Of a stretch of DNA of 64,000 bases, positions 52,303 through 61,784 are shown in pieces. Each line of letters starts with the position of its first letter. Position 1 is the first letter of the stretch. The DNA is taken from positions 186,001 through 250,000 of the forward strand of contig JARGXX010000071.1 of assembly GCA_030374765.1 (NCBI GenBank), given 5' to 3'. Both the position numbers and the translations under genes were made by a program. The DNA comes from Agarophyton chilense. Lineage: Eukaryota > Rhodophyta > Florideophyceae > Gracilariales > Gracilariaceae. A model generated the notes under the pieces. That model did no database searches. It saw only the letters and a program-made list of their open reading frames with translations, and was not told the DNA's origin.

Positions 52303-53922
52303 ATGTCACCGCCACCGCCCCCGTCGCACCACCACCTCCAGCAACCACTGCCTATCGACATCCACTACAACAAGTTTCTGCATTGGCTCATCGATCGCCG
52401 CACCATCCCGCCCAAATGGGCCGCCCACCTGGCCGCCGCCCGAACCCTCACGCGCACCGCCCTGGCCGCCACCCCCGACCACCTCCGCCACGCGCTGCAA
52501 ATCCCGCAACTCACCGCCCATCAAAACCTCCCGTATTTCACCGTCCGCGCCTACTTGCAGACCCTAGTATCGCATCACCTACCCCCTCACAACGATGTGC
52601 TCGGTCGCTACAAGTCACCCGTGCTGCGCGCCTGGGCCGACGCCGCCGCCGCCTTCGAGAAGCGCCATGTGTACCTTGCCGACGCCGCTCAGCTTCTCAC
52701 CCATAACACCAACAACGAGGCCACTGCCATCAAGGCCACTATTGCCCGTCTCAACCAAACTCTCGCCGACTTTGCGCGTCGCGAAGCTCAGCTCATTCGC
52801 TCCGCCGCCGACGCCGACCAGCGCTATCAGAACACCTTGCATCACTACAATTTGCAGCCCGACGAACGGTACGACTTTCACTCCCAGCTGCACAACCATT
52901 TGCACGAGCAGCTGCCACTCGCCCTGCAGCGCGCCGTCCACCAAACTCGCTCACCACACTTTCAAGCGTGTGTCAAGTATTATCACGCCTTTGCCACATA
53001 CGTATCCGAGCTCAACCATTCCGATGTGTGCACCGCTCTCGACATCGTAATGAACGCTGACATAGACGCTTTGACAGCGCCGCCCAAATCCGCACCACCC
53101 GCGCACGCCGTCGAGTATGACCCTATGCCCTCTGTGGAACACAATCTCGACCCTTCCGACTCTGCAGAGGCGCCCATTGATTGGGGCATCGAGATTGGCG
53201 AAAGTGGCAGTGCATCGCACCCGCTTGAGCTACCCGACACAACTGATTCCGCTCAGTCCGCCGCTGTCACAACAGACGGCAAGCCCGACTCACCACCACA
53301 AGGCGAAATCGATTGGAGCGCCGTGATGGGCGAGTTGAACAACTCACTCGACCAAAGCACCCAACCGGTCGAAGCGACGCCGCTCCAATGCGTCACACTT
53401 TTGGATGCCGTTTTCCGCGAGCAATACTTTAATGACTTGACGGAACTGCAGGCCTTTCTCGCTCAGCGCCAGAGAGAGGTGAAACAACTGTCCAATTCGG
53501 AGGTGGCGCTTGCATTGCAGCAATCAAACTCCGCGCCCATCGAGATCAAGAGCGTGGATATCGACTCGCTTGTCCAAATGTGTGCCACCGTTGACGAGGC
53601 GATTCACGCCATAAACGGCGCTGACACCAGAAAACTTCTTGCCATGCAGAGCAGTACAAAGTTGTTGGAACGCACAGCAAAGTCGGTGCTGGAGAAGAAG
53701 CATGTCGCTCAACGCACCAGAGCCGCAATAGACGTGTTGAGAAAACAACGCGCCGCTGCGGTTGTACAACTCACGGAGGAGACGGCTAAGATGGAGAACG
53801 TTGCCGAGGAGACGAGGAGAATAATAAAGGAGACTGAGGATGCGCTGTCCCAGTTGTACGATGGTCGCGTGGTGAACATTGTGGGGGAGATTAATGTAGT
53901 CTTTCCATGCAAGAGTGCCTAG
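52303..53922 (+). CDS. CDK5RAP3: CDK5RAP3 (C53/LZAP) homologue
   Basis: A 539-residue intronless protein, near the usual length (about 500-550). The N-terminal signature LPIDIHYNKFLHWLIDRR...PPKW matches the conserved start of C53. LGRYKSPVLRAWADAAAAFEK and YLADAAQLL follow. The central disordered part carries the shuffled ATG8/UFM1-interacting motif IDWG (APIDWGIEIG near residue 290) and a variant EIDWSAVMG near 343. The C-terminal coiled-coil half contains LTELQAFLAQRQREV and ends with YDGRVVNIVGEIN, as in animal and plant proteins. C53 partners UFL1/DDRGK1 in UFMylation at the ER and acts as an ER-phagy receptor for stalled ribosomes. The MULE lies 121 bp upstream. Confidence 0.93.
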   Translation: MSPPPPPSHHHLQQPLPIDIHYNKFLHWLIDRRTIPPKWAAHLAAARTLTRTALAATPDHLRHALQIPQLTAHQNLPYFTVRAYLQTLVSHHLPPHNDVLGRYKSPVLRAWADAAAAFEKRHVYLADAAQLLTHNTNNEATAIKATIARLNQTLADFARREAQLIRSAADADQRYQNTLHHYNLQPDERYDFHSQLHNHLHEQLPLALQRAVHQTRSPHFQACVKYYHAFATYVSELNHSDVCTALDIVMNADIDALTAPPKSAPPAHAVEYDPMPSVEHNLDPSDSAEAPIDWGIEIGESGSASHPLELPDTTDSAQSAAVTTDGKPDSPPQGEIDWSAVMGELNNSLDQSTQPVEATPLQCVTLLDAVFREQYFNDLTELQAFLAQRQREVKQLSNSEVALALQQSNSAPIEIKSVDIDSLVQMCATVDEAIHAINGADTRKLLAMQSSTKLLERTAKSVLEKKHVAQRTRAAIDVLRKQRAAAVVQLTEETAKMENVAEETRRIIKETEDALSQLYDGRVVNIVGEINVVFPCKSA

Positions 53923-54436
53923 CTAATCCACGGTTAGCACCCTTATCCCCTAGACCCCACTCTCCCAACCCCCTATTCGCCGCCTTTCTCCCTTGTATCT
54001 ACCTTCGTATGTAACTTCGTTGAATGACCGGTGAACTTTACTAAGCAGCTTTACCTTCGCATCTAATCTTGAGGATTGAACAAATCGTGATCGAAACAGC
54101 CAATGGATCTAAATTATTTCTGCCATTACTTTTTTACGTGATTTGGTTCAGACTCTGTAGCGGCAGATTTAGCTCTGCCCCAATTGAAGCGTTGCACGTG
54201 GACATCTCTTCCCATAAATCTTGGTTGGATTCTACATTTGTAGATAGATAACTTGACATACACAGCTTCATCTTGGACAGCATTTCTGCAGTGGCTATGA
54301 AGCCAAGGATACCGCCGTATCTTACCCCTTGGATCTCTTCAGCGAATGCTCGCACAAGCAGATTGATAGCTGGGGGGTGAAGGACTCGAAGCCAGTGTGC
54401 GAACCCTTGTTCTGTCAAGCAAGTGCAGCTACTTCA
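53923..54436. other. Intergenic
   Basis: 514 bp holding the CDK5RAP3 3' flank and the TPR-gene promoter. The frame of the TPR gene is open from 54329 but without an upstream ATG. Confidence 0.4.
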
Positions 54437-55159
54437 ATGGCCGAGAAAGATGTCCACGAGTGGGATAGTGACGAACCCGCAGATCTCGGCGAGCTAGACT
54501 ACGACTACACCTCGGTGCAAGACAAAATCGCAGCCGGTATGCGTGAAAAGGAGAAGGGCAATCGCCTCTTCGCGCAGGGCAAGTACGAAGCGGCATGGAA
54601 GCAGTATGACCGCTGCTTCGTGCACATATTCACTTCCAAGGAAGAGTGGGCGGCAATCGGTTCCGAAGGCAGGCGCGCCATAAACAAGTTCAAGCTACCC
54701 TGTCATCTGAACCGCGGCCTGTGCCGCCTCAGAAAGAACGAGTTGAACGACGCGTTGTGGGACTTTTCAGAAGCGCTTCGCATTGATGAAAACAACGCCA
54801 AGGGGCTGTATAGAAGAGGTACAACGCTTATCCGCATGGTGCGCGCCGACATGGCTAAAGAAGGCACGGATGAGCTGTGGGATTTAGACGTGGCCGAGAA
54901 AAGGGCCGAGGATGCAAAGAATGATCTCTACAAAGCAGTACGACTTGTGCCTAATGATATTGACGTACGAAAAGCGATAGATGAGCTCAAGGATACAAGC
55001 CAGAAACTGGCCGAACATCGCAGGCGTTACCGTCAAAAACAGAAGGAGTTGTACTCCACGTTCGTATCCAACTTGGATCGTGAAAACCGGAAGATTGCCG
55101 AAGCGCAGGAAGATGAGTTCAGTGACATGCCCGATCTGGAACGAGTTTACATCGACTGA
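54437..55159 (+). CDS. TPR protein (co-chaperone type)
   Basis: 240 residues from the ATG at 54437. An acidic N-terminus (EWDSDEPADLGELDYDY) is followed by three TPR helix pairs: KEKGNRLFAQGKYEAAWKQY, CHLNRGLCRLRKNELNDALW with SEALRIDENNAKGLYRRGTT, and DLYKAVRLVPNDIDVRKAID. A charged coiled-coil tail follows (RRRYRQKQKELYSTF). The arrangement matches the C-terminal TPR module of large FKBPs and AIP/TTC4-type co-chaperones, including the Asn/Lys-rich carboxylate-clamp style. No peptidyl-prolyl isomerase domain is present. An Hsp90/Hsp70-binding role is inferred from the module. Intronless. Confidence 0.8.
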   Translation: MAEKDVHEWDSDEPADLGELDYDYTSVQDKIAAGMREKEKGNRLFAQGKYEAAWKQYDRCFVHIFTSKEEWAAIGSEGRRAINKFKLPCHLNRGLCRLRKNELNDALWDFSEALRIDENNAKGLYRRGTTLIRMVRADMAKEGTDELWDLDVAEKRAEDAKNDLYKAVRLVPNDIDVRKAIDELKDTSQKLAEHRRRYRQKQKELYSTFVSNLDRENRKIAEAQEDEFSDMPDLERVYID

Positions 55160-55356
55160 CTAGCGTTCCTGTCAATCAGCACTGTGTTCTTTCGATCGCT
55201 TTATTGTCGTATTGCGGACGAACTTTCCTTGAAACGTACTACTACAGAGTTAAGAATTGCTGGACGTTTGCTAAAAGTAACAGTAATGAGCACCCTGAGC
55301 CGAGAATTTCAATAAACGACCAGGGGAAGAAATGGCAACGGACACCTGAGCTTTCT

Positions 55357-56412
55357 CTATATCAAAGGAGTATTGCCCAGCATTTCGGCCGGGTTGTCAG
55401 GATCAATCTCTCCCCAGTGCGGATACGAAGGGGTAATAGTATTCCTCGGACACACCTCGGGCACGCATTCCGCGAAGACCTCTGCCAAGAGGTCATAAAC
55501 TAAACGATTTCCCTCCGGGGCAAGATGCAATCCGTCTGACAAGAAGATGTCGACGCCTTGTTCATCACAGACGCGGCCGACCATGGCGGCATGCAAATCT
55601 ACGACGGGCACGGCCAGGCGTCTGCCGGTCTCAACGCAGGCCTCAGCATACTTTGCTGTTAGTTGAACGCGGCGTTGGTCGTCGATAGCATGACGCGAGG
55701 GGCCAAGCGCCGGCGGTGTGACCAAGACCGGGACCGGGTTCGACGGTAGCGCTTTGACGGCGTGCACGAGGGTGGCCAAGTTGTGGGCGTAAGAATCCAG
55801 TGGGACATGTTGCGGACTGGTGGGAATGGTGGCGTCGTTTGCGCCAAAGAAGATGACGACAGTTTGCAGCGAAAGCGTATCTGTGTGCCGAAAGGGCTGT
55901 ATGAGGCGCGGGAACACATGAAGCGCCCAACGCGTGTTGTAGCCTGAGAAGCCTCGCACGAAGAGCTCGACACGTGCGCTGTAGGCCTCGCGCAGCAGCG
56001 CGGACCAGCCGGGGGCGTTAGGATTGGAGCTCGACACGGACTGCTCGGTGATGCTATCGCCGAAGAGAAGCACAGACGGAAGCTGTGAAAAGGTGAGCTC
56101 GGGGCTGGGCGGCGCGCGCGGGGATGAGGGCTTGTTGAGAGTGACGGCGCGCGAGACGCGGGTGGAGAGCGTGGAGAATGCTTCGGCTACAGATTCGCGC
56201 AACAGAGATGATTGCGAGTTCCGGGGCGAACGGTGGTGATGGTGGTCGTCGTGGGTGTGGTGGTCATCATCGTCCGGGTCGATGCCGTGGACTATTTGGG
56301 GGAGAGGGGGGGTGGCGGGCGGTTGGAACGGCGGGTCGGAGAGGGAGAGCGGCGGCTGTGGGGGAGGGAGCGGCTGCGAGAGCGCCTCGCGCTCGGGCGT
56401 GGCGGACATCAT
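55357..56412 (-). CDS. SGNH/GDSL esterase, isoamyl acetate-hydrolysing type (IAH1-like)
   Basis: From the ATG at 56412 (a second is at 56409) the product is 351 residues. Residues 1-110 are Pro-, His- and Asp-rich low complexity. The SGNH core follows: LLFGDSITEQSVS with the catalytic Ser, the Gly in VRGFSGYNTRW, FFGANDAT with the Asn, and LSDGLHLAPEGN with the Asp/His pair. GFSGYNTRWAL and Gly-Ala-Asn-Asp-Ala are typical of IAH1, which hydrolyses short-chain esters. The long N-terminal extension is unusual, because yeast and plant IAH1 are about 240 residues. The gene is convergent with the TPR gene, with stops about 200 bp apart. Confidence 0.88.
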   Translation of the reverse strand: MMSATPEREALSQPLPPPQPPLSLSDPPFQPPATPPLPQIVHGIDPDDDDHHTHDDHHHHRSPRNSQSSLLRESVAEAFSTLSTRVSRAVTLNKPSSPRAPPSPELTFSQLPSVLLFGDSITEQSVSSSNPNAPGWSALLREAYSARVELFVRGFSGYNTRWALHVFPRLIQPFRHTDTLSLQTVVIFFGANDATIPTSPQHVPLDSYAHNLATLVHAVKALPSNPVPVLVTPPALGPSRHAIDDQRRVQLTAKYAEACVETGRRLAVPVVDLHAAMVGRVCDEQGVDIFLSDGLHLAPEGNRLVYDLLAEVFAECVPEVCPRNTITPSYPHWGEIDPDNPAEMLGNTPLI

Positions 56413-57339
56413 CTTCGGTGCGGCGGCAGCGTGGCTGTGGTGCAGCAGAGAGCCGTGGCGCAACAGAGAGCCGTGGCGCAGCGGAGAGCCGTGGCGCAGG
56501 GGTGTGGAAGCGTCATGTGCTGCTTGCTTTCGCAGGACTGGACAGAGGAGGGGAGTGGTGGCGCCGTGTGGCGTGGCGGCCAGTTGTTACTCGTGGACAC
56601 GTGGAGCAGAGGGGTGTGCTTAGCTTTCTACTCTAGAACTCGACACGGTGCATTTACAGGTGGTAGCAATCCCAACGGGTTAATTTTGGGACACATTTTG
56701 AACCACCAAACCATGGCTTATTGCCGTCAAAATCACAGATTTCTTCTAACGCAGAAACGCACAATATGGCCAGTGGGTTTATTTGGGACGCCGTCGACTA
56801 TGTCCGAACTCCTCCGATCTGGCTCTAACGCATTGAGCGCAGTCGCTTAAGCGCGCCTGCTCCGCATTTCGCTCTGATACATCCAGCATCATCACTCAGT
56901 ATTAGCGACACACTGCGACGTCGTCGCCGCAGCTGTGTAAGAGGAAGGCCATCATCACCTTCCGACCATGAAACTCTACAGCCTTTGCGCTTAACTCCTC
57001 AAAAGCATTCGTCATTCTTAAATGTCAAAAAAACCGATTTGAACGGCCCAAATGCTCTTTGTTTCACAGGTGCGTTCTCTTTGCTCGTCACGCAGCGCAA
57101 AACGCCATTAACACTCTTTGAAGTTGCCAACCAAATTAACGGGGTACCACCTAGTCTGTCCGTGTTTTTCTTCATTTTGCGTACTGGGGCACGCAAGGTC
57201 GCAGATTTCCAAAGGATTTTATTGTTGCTGCGATGTTTTTAAAACACATTTCCAATCGCAGCAAGAGTATTCGTGGAACCCGGGGAGTCTTTCATAGTGT
57301 TTTCAATCTTTTTAAACATATAGGCATCCGTGCTTCTCA
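56413..57339. other. Intergenic with 20-bp tandem repeat
   Basis: 56440-56500 holds about three copies of AGAGAGCCGTGGCGCAACAG in the 5' flank of the esterase gene. No convincing gene is seen in the rest. Confidence 0.5.
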
Positions 57340-58000
57340 AGCTTTTTGACCTTCGAAAAGTGTCCCTTGCATCTTTCGTATTGTCCTAATGTCACAATAT
57401 CCAGATCTGTTTTGATCGATTCTGTGCTTCACTTTTGTAAGGAACTTGTAGTCCGCCACCCACAAACCAACTTTACTAAAGCAATATATAATAGTCTGAA
57501 GAGCAACAAAGTGATAGGTTGCCACAGCCATTTTCATTTTGGACATTCTTTTCCCATTTGGGAATTCTCCCGTCATCAACAAGGCATCTTGAAGAATTCT
57601 GGTCTATGTTATGAATTGTGTGTTTATCAGAGAGTCGCTGAGTTGCCGAAAGTGAGAGGTGTTAGCAGGGAGCTGTATATCATTAGCATTGAACGACTTG
57701 CATATTTCGAGCCAAAGGTGACCTTTTTGAGAACTGTGGCCATCAAGAAGCAACAAAATGGAATCCTATTTTGTTACAAATCTTTTGACTTAAAAGAAGA
57801 AATGAAATTCCAACGCCAACAATGTCTCCATATCCATTGATCTTTTTTTCTTGCAGCGGACAGTAGTGCCGTTCGGAATCCAATTGACACTGCACAGCCA
57901 TCTATACTTAGGGGAAAGCAACTTGGCAGTGTTCTTATCAACCGCATTCATCCAAGGTGGTACGGCTTTCTTTCCAGCCGCAATAAGAAAGGGTGGAGCT
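57340..58000 (-). pseudogene. pogo/Tigger-like transposase relic
   Basis: Minus-strand translation gives fragments in the order of a DDE_1 transposase. GKKAVPPWMNAVDKN comes first (about 57970). After stops and a frame change comes ILLLLDGHSSQKG (about 57755) with the Asp of the LLLDGHSSH motif, then an Asn-Asp-Ile-Gln-Leu-Pro-Ala-Asn-Thr-Ser-His stretch (about 57690) matching the LPPHTSH motif. A further basic stretch (VADYKFLTKVKHRIDQN) runs to about 57340. It has several stops and no intact frame. Pogo elements belong to the Tc1/mariner superfamily. Confidence 0.6.
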
Positions 58001-58640
58001 ATGAGTCCTGAAGGACAATGCCCTTCAAGGGGGTTTCTTCGCAGGACTTAGAGGTTTCACTCGCTTGACGAATAGCTTGAGTTATGACAAGCTATACCGC
58101 TATTGCGTGCTGACGGCCGGTTAGGACCGGAAGTGCACACTGGTGGAACACGTGGACTGCACTGATGCCGACGCTCGAGTGCGAGGCGTGCCACACGTGG
58201 CCCGGATTCTACCTAATGGTTAGTATTATTTAGTAGTTTTTAGTATTTATTTAGCTACGCTATCGCTATTTAGTGTCTATTTTTTCGGGCGCGCGCCCAC
58301 TGTCAGGGGCCGCGCACCACACTACTTAGAAGGTTCAGCACTGCTCTCCAGTAAACACCCTCTTGGGAGACCAAGGAAAGAGTCTCGGCTCTGAACTCTT
58401 CGCCTTCGGCGCGTCTTCACCGCATACTGCGTGAGCGCCCGTCACACGTTAGTTCACTCACCCCTCTCTCAACTAGAGTGCTACCACCACCATGGATTCA
58501 TATTTAATCGCCGACACTTGTCGTAGTCTCACCCCTGTATAGGATTTCGCCCCCGTTTTCTCTTGTTCTCCTTTTTGGCTCTCGTGAGTGCCCACCCCAC
58601 TCATTCTGCTCGTTCACCTCATACGAGTGTTTCCGTCGCT
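58001..58640. other. Intergenic, no gene seen
   Basis: No coding frame is recognised. It contains TAGTATTTATTTAGC-type T/A runs near 58220-58280 followed by GC-rich sequence. Confidence 0.4.
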
Positions 58641-58649
58641 CCTGTCGAC

Positions 58650-59080
58650 GTACAGGCACGGACTCCGCAACTTGACAGCCGCTAGCGGCGCTGCGCGCCT
58701 TAGCAGCGGCCGCGGCACGCACATATTTCCGTTTGAACTGCCGCCAATACTATTACTTGCAGTGTAGACTTAAAGTGACGGACTATGCAACTTGACGGCC
58801 GCTAGCGACGTACAGGCAAGTACTTTGCAACTTGACGGCCGCTGCTAAGGCGCTGTGCGCCTTAGCAGCGGCCGCGGCACGCACTTGTTTTTGTTTGAAC
58901 TGCCGCCGATACTATAACTTGCAGTGTAGATTTCAAGTGACGGACTTTTCAACTTGACGGCCGCTAGCGGCACTGCGCGCCTTAGCAGCGGCCGCGGCAC
59001 GCACATATTTCCGTTTGAACTGCCGCCAATACTATTACTTGCAGTGTAGACTTAAAGTGACGGACTATGCAACTTGTGCA
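58650..59080. repeat. Three diverged tandem units with palindromic cores
   Basis: Units at about 58661-58800, 58821-58940 and 58943-59068 share CAACTTGACGGCCGCTAGCG, GCGCCTTAGCAGCGGCCGCG, TTTGAACTGCCGCC and CTTGCAGTGTAGA. The middle unit has a perfect hairpin: 18-bp arms 58836-58853 and 58857-58874 with a 3-nt loop. The others have imperfect versions. Confidence 0.85.
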
Positions 59081-59105
59081 CTCGATAATTATTGGGTGGG
59101 AGTGG

Positions 59106-59225
59106 GTTTGCGTGCCACGGGTCAGACGTGTAGGGCGATTTGGCGCGAAGGGGCCCCCCCTCATGCATTTGCCTGCCACGGGGCAGACGTGTAGGGAGAT
59201 TTGGCGCGAAGGGGCCCCCCACTCA
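59106..59225. repeat. Tandem duplication of about 61 bp
   Basis: Two copies of GTGCCACGGGTCAGACGTGT followed by AGGGCGATTTGGCGCGAAGG and GGCCCCCC, then CTCAT, with few differences. Confidence 0.85.
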
Positions 59226-59251
59226 TACTGATGACAATCATTATAATGGAG

Positions 59252-59678
59252 ATTGTAATTATATTTATTTTAGTACAGTAATGGAGAGGCCAGCTGGCAC
59301 TGTAGCCAGTGCTGGTCAGGTCTCTGACACTAGGTCAGAGACCGTGCCTTGCTGGCACCTCCCGGGTGATCTGGAGAGTGCAGTCCACTGCATATAGGGA
59401 ACTGCACCTCCCCCATCCTAATCTGATAAAGACAGGCACCACTTGGGTCACGACTTTACCTTTTGGTTCATCGTTTCTCAACTACCACACCTTTCCCGCG
59501 CGTCGACACCTACCATCGTTCACCTACACGGTATAGGCTAGTTGCACCGCCGTTGGCCCCTGCGGGTTTTCAAGGTGCCCTGTTACCATCGAGGTTTATT
59601 GCGTCTATCTTCTAAGGTTGAGCGTCACCACGCTCCGGAGACAAGACAGTAGCATACCCCAGAGGTGATGTTACGACA
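59252..59678 (+). repeat. Truncated 5' LTR of chromovirus copy 2
   Basis: Similarity to the LTRs of copy 1 starts at ATTGTAATTATA and ends TTACGACA at 59678. The first part of the LTR (up to about base 180) is missing. Confidence 0.88.
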
Positions 59679-59753
59679 TTTTGATCTCCCGGCTTAGAAA
59701 GTATATTTAGGTTTCGTCGTACCTTCACGGTTCACACGAGATTCCGAGAAGGA

Positions 59754-61784
59754 TTGGACGCTCGTAGACCTATTTGGTTTCAGGAAATCCCGCAAAGCAA
59801 TACAGGATACCACTATTGGTCACCAATAGAACGACCTAAAAGGAATACGCGTGGTGCGAGCGCCACGCCAAGCCATAAAGGTCCAAAAGGAGCCCCATCG
59901 GCTCAACCGATTCTTGAAAACCCCGAGGAGCTGCTCCGGCACCCTCGGGACAAAACCGTTAAGGTACATGGTCCGCCGCCTATGGGAACGGAACCTCAGA
60001 GAGAATTACCAATTGAGGTTGCAACGGAGGAGCAATGGCCTCAGCTCGAAGAGCGAGCGAAAGCGCTCGTCACCCTCGCCGTCGAAGATGCAATAACCTT
60101 AGAGGAGAATTCGGATACCCGGATGGTTTCGCCCTCACTGGACGTCGATGCATTTACCCGTATTGTGGTTGACCGAGCAGCTCAAGAGCTATCGGACAGG
60201 ATACCTGAAATGTTGAAACAGTATCTCTTTACAGATGCTAGAGAGCATGTTTACCGCGCTGTGCAGGACCTTTGGGTTTCCGAGGGATTCGCAGAATCCC
60301 GACCTACACAGGTGAACGTCGCAAAGCGCATACCACAAGGGTTCCAAATGGGTCATTCCACCCATTCCAAACACTTCCCTACTGATAGTGAGTACATACA
60401 AGGTCCAATGCAGAGTCAAGAGATCCCGGGGACGGTAGATCCTCAAGACATTTATCTGCCACGAAGTACTGATTTCGCTCAAAAGGATACCAAGGGAGGT
60501 GGTCCCAAGGACGATTCGTCTGGCTCGTTGGATGAGCGACGAAGAAACCGAAAAGGGAAGAAGCGGAGGACGAAGAGGGGGAAAATTCCAGAGGAAGATT
60601 CACCGTAAAGGTAAAAAGAAGAAGAAACCGAACAGATCGACAAAGAAGTCGTCGAAAAAGACCCGCAAGGGTGAAAGGCGATACAATGAGTCGCCCGACT
60701 CTGAGTCGGACACCTAAATGGACCTGGAGGTGCACCAATCGTTGAGCGATATGTTCACCAAAGCGGTTGATTACAGGACTTATCGGTTGATCAAAAAGTC
60801 TTCTGAATACACCCAAGAGGTCGCTCAGAAGATTACTAAGCACCACAAGCAGCTGAGCTTCACAGAGATGTTGGAGTCATACCCAGAAGTGGTCAATTTC
60901 CTTTTGGAAACATACGCCACCGATGAGGTTATCCAAGAGACTTATTCGGAAGTCCTCGCCTACCATAAAAGGTCTGGGCAAACCGAATCGGAGTTTTCGC
61001 TCGCGCTTAGGAATTTGGCAACCCGTTGTGGGAATGTGTTCACTACCTCGAGGATAAAGTCGCTATTTGCCGACAATGTCGACAAAGTGATCCGTTCCCA
61101 AGTACGCAACTACCTGGCCACTAACCGGAAGGTAGACTACAATGGGCTGGCTCGATACTCCCAGGGCCTTGGAGACACCCTTCGGTTGGGAAAGAGACCA
61201 GCCGTGCCTCCAACCTCGAAGGATAAACCAAAAAGATCGGTCTTTGAAATTGAAGATACCACAACCTCAGAGGATAGCTCGCACCTCGAAGTACCTACAG
61301 GGACCGCTATCCACTTGGTAGCGACCCAGGGGCGGTTCTCGAAACCTTCGACGGTAGGAAATTGGTCGTCAACGCGTACACCACACTCGGTCCAATCGCT
61401 GCCAAGTGCGGTGAGCTCGCACAGGATGCAGGGAGCGAGCTCCCATAACTCGCCACCCACATCCTACGAGACTGCTCCTACCAACCAGGTTTCGAGGCCC
61501 CCCTCAATGGTAACGCGAGACCCCCCCAACCTGGAGGCCTCGTTTGCTAGTTTTGTTTCGCGACAGACCATTTGGCAATCAATTGCGCTAACCTACCTCC
61601 AGGGATGAGAGACCAGTTGATTCAGGCTCGCATGCAGAATCACCAACGCCTCTATGGGTCTTTAACGCAAACACCAAATAGGTTCCAACCCCGTACACCG
61701 GTACAGGTCAATACCATCGAGGAAACACCAAACTTGGACTCAACCTCTCCTGAACAGGAGGAAAACAACGAACGGTTGGCGTAA
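59754..61784 (+). pseudogene. gag region of chromovirus copy 2
   Basis: Frames 59754-60608, 60718-61608 and 61572-61784 together correspond to gag of copy 1. Breaks are a frame change near 60600, a TAA at 60715-60717 (GAA in copy 1) and a frame step near 61590. The block between KHHKQLSF and TEMLESY lacks about 200 bp that copy 1 keeps (6253-6450). The last part ends at a TAA (61782-61784) overlapping the pol ATG. Confidence 0.8.

Noticed and set aside
57346-57840. 164-codon plus-strand frame
   Set aside because: It is antisense to the pogo relic, which carries recognisable transposase motifs.
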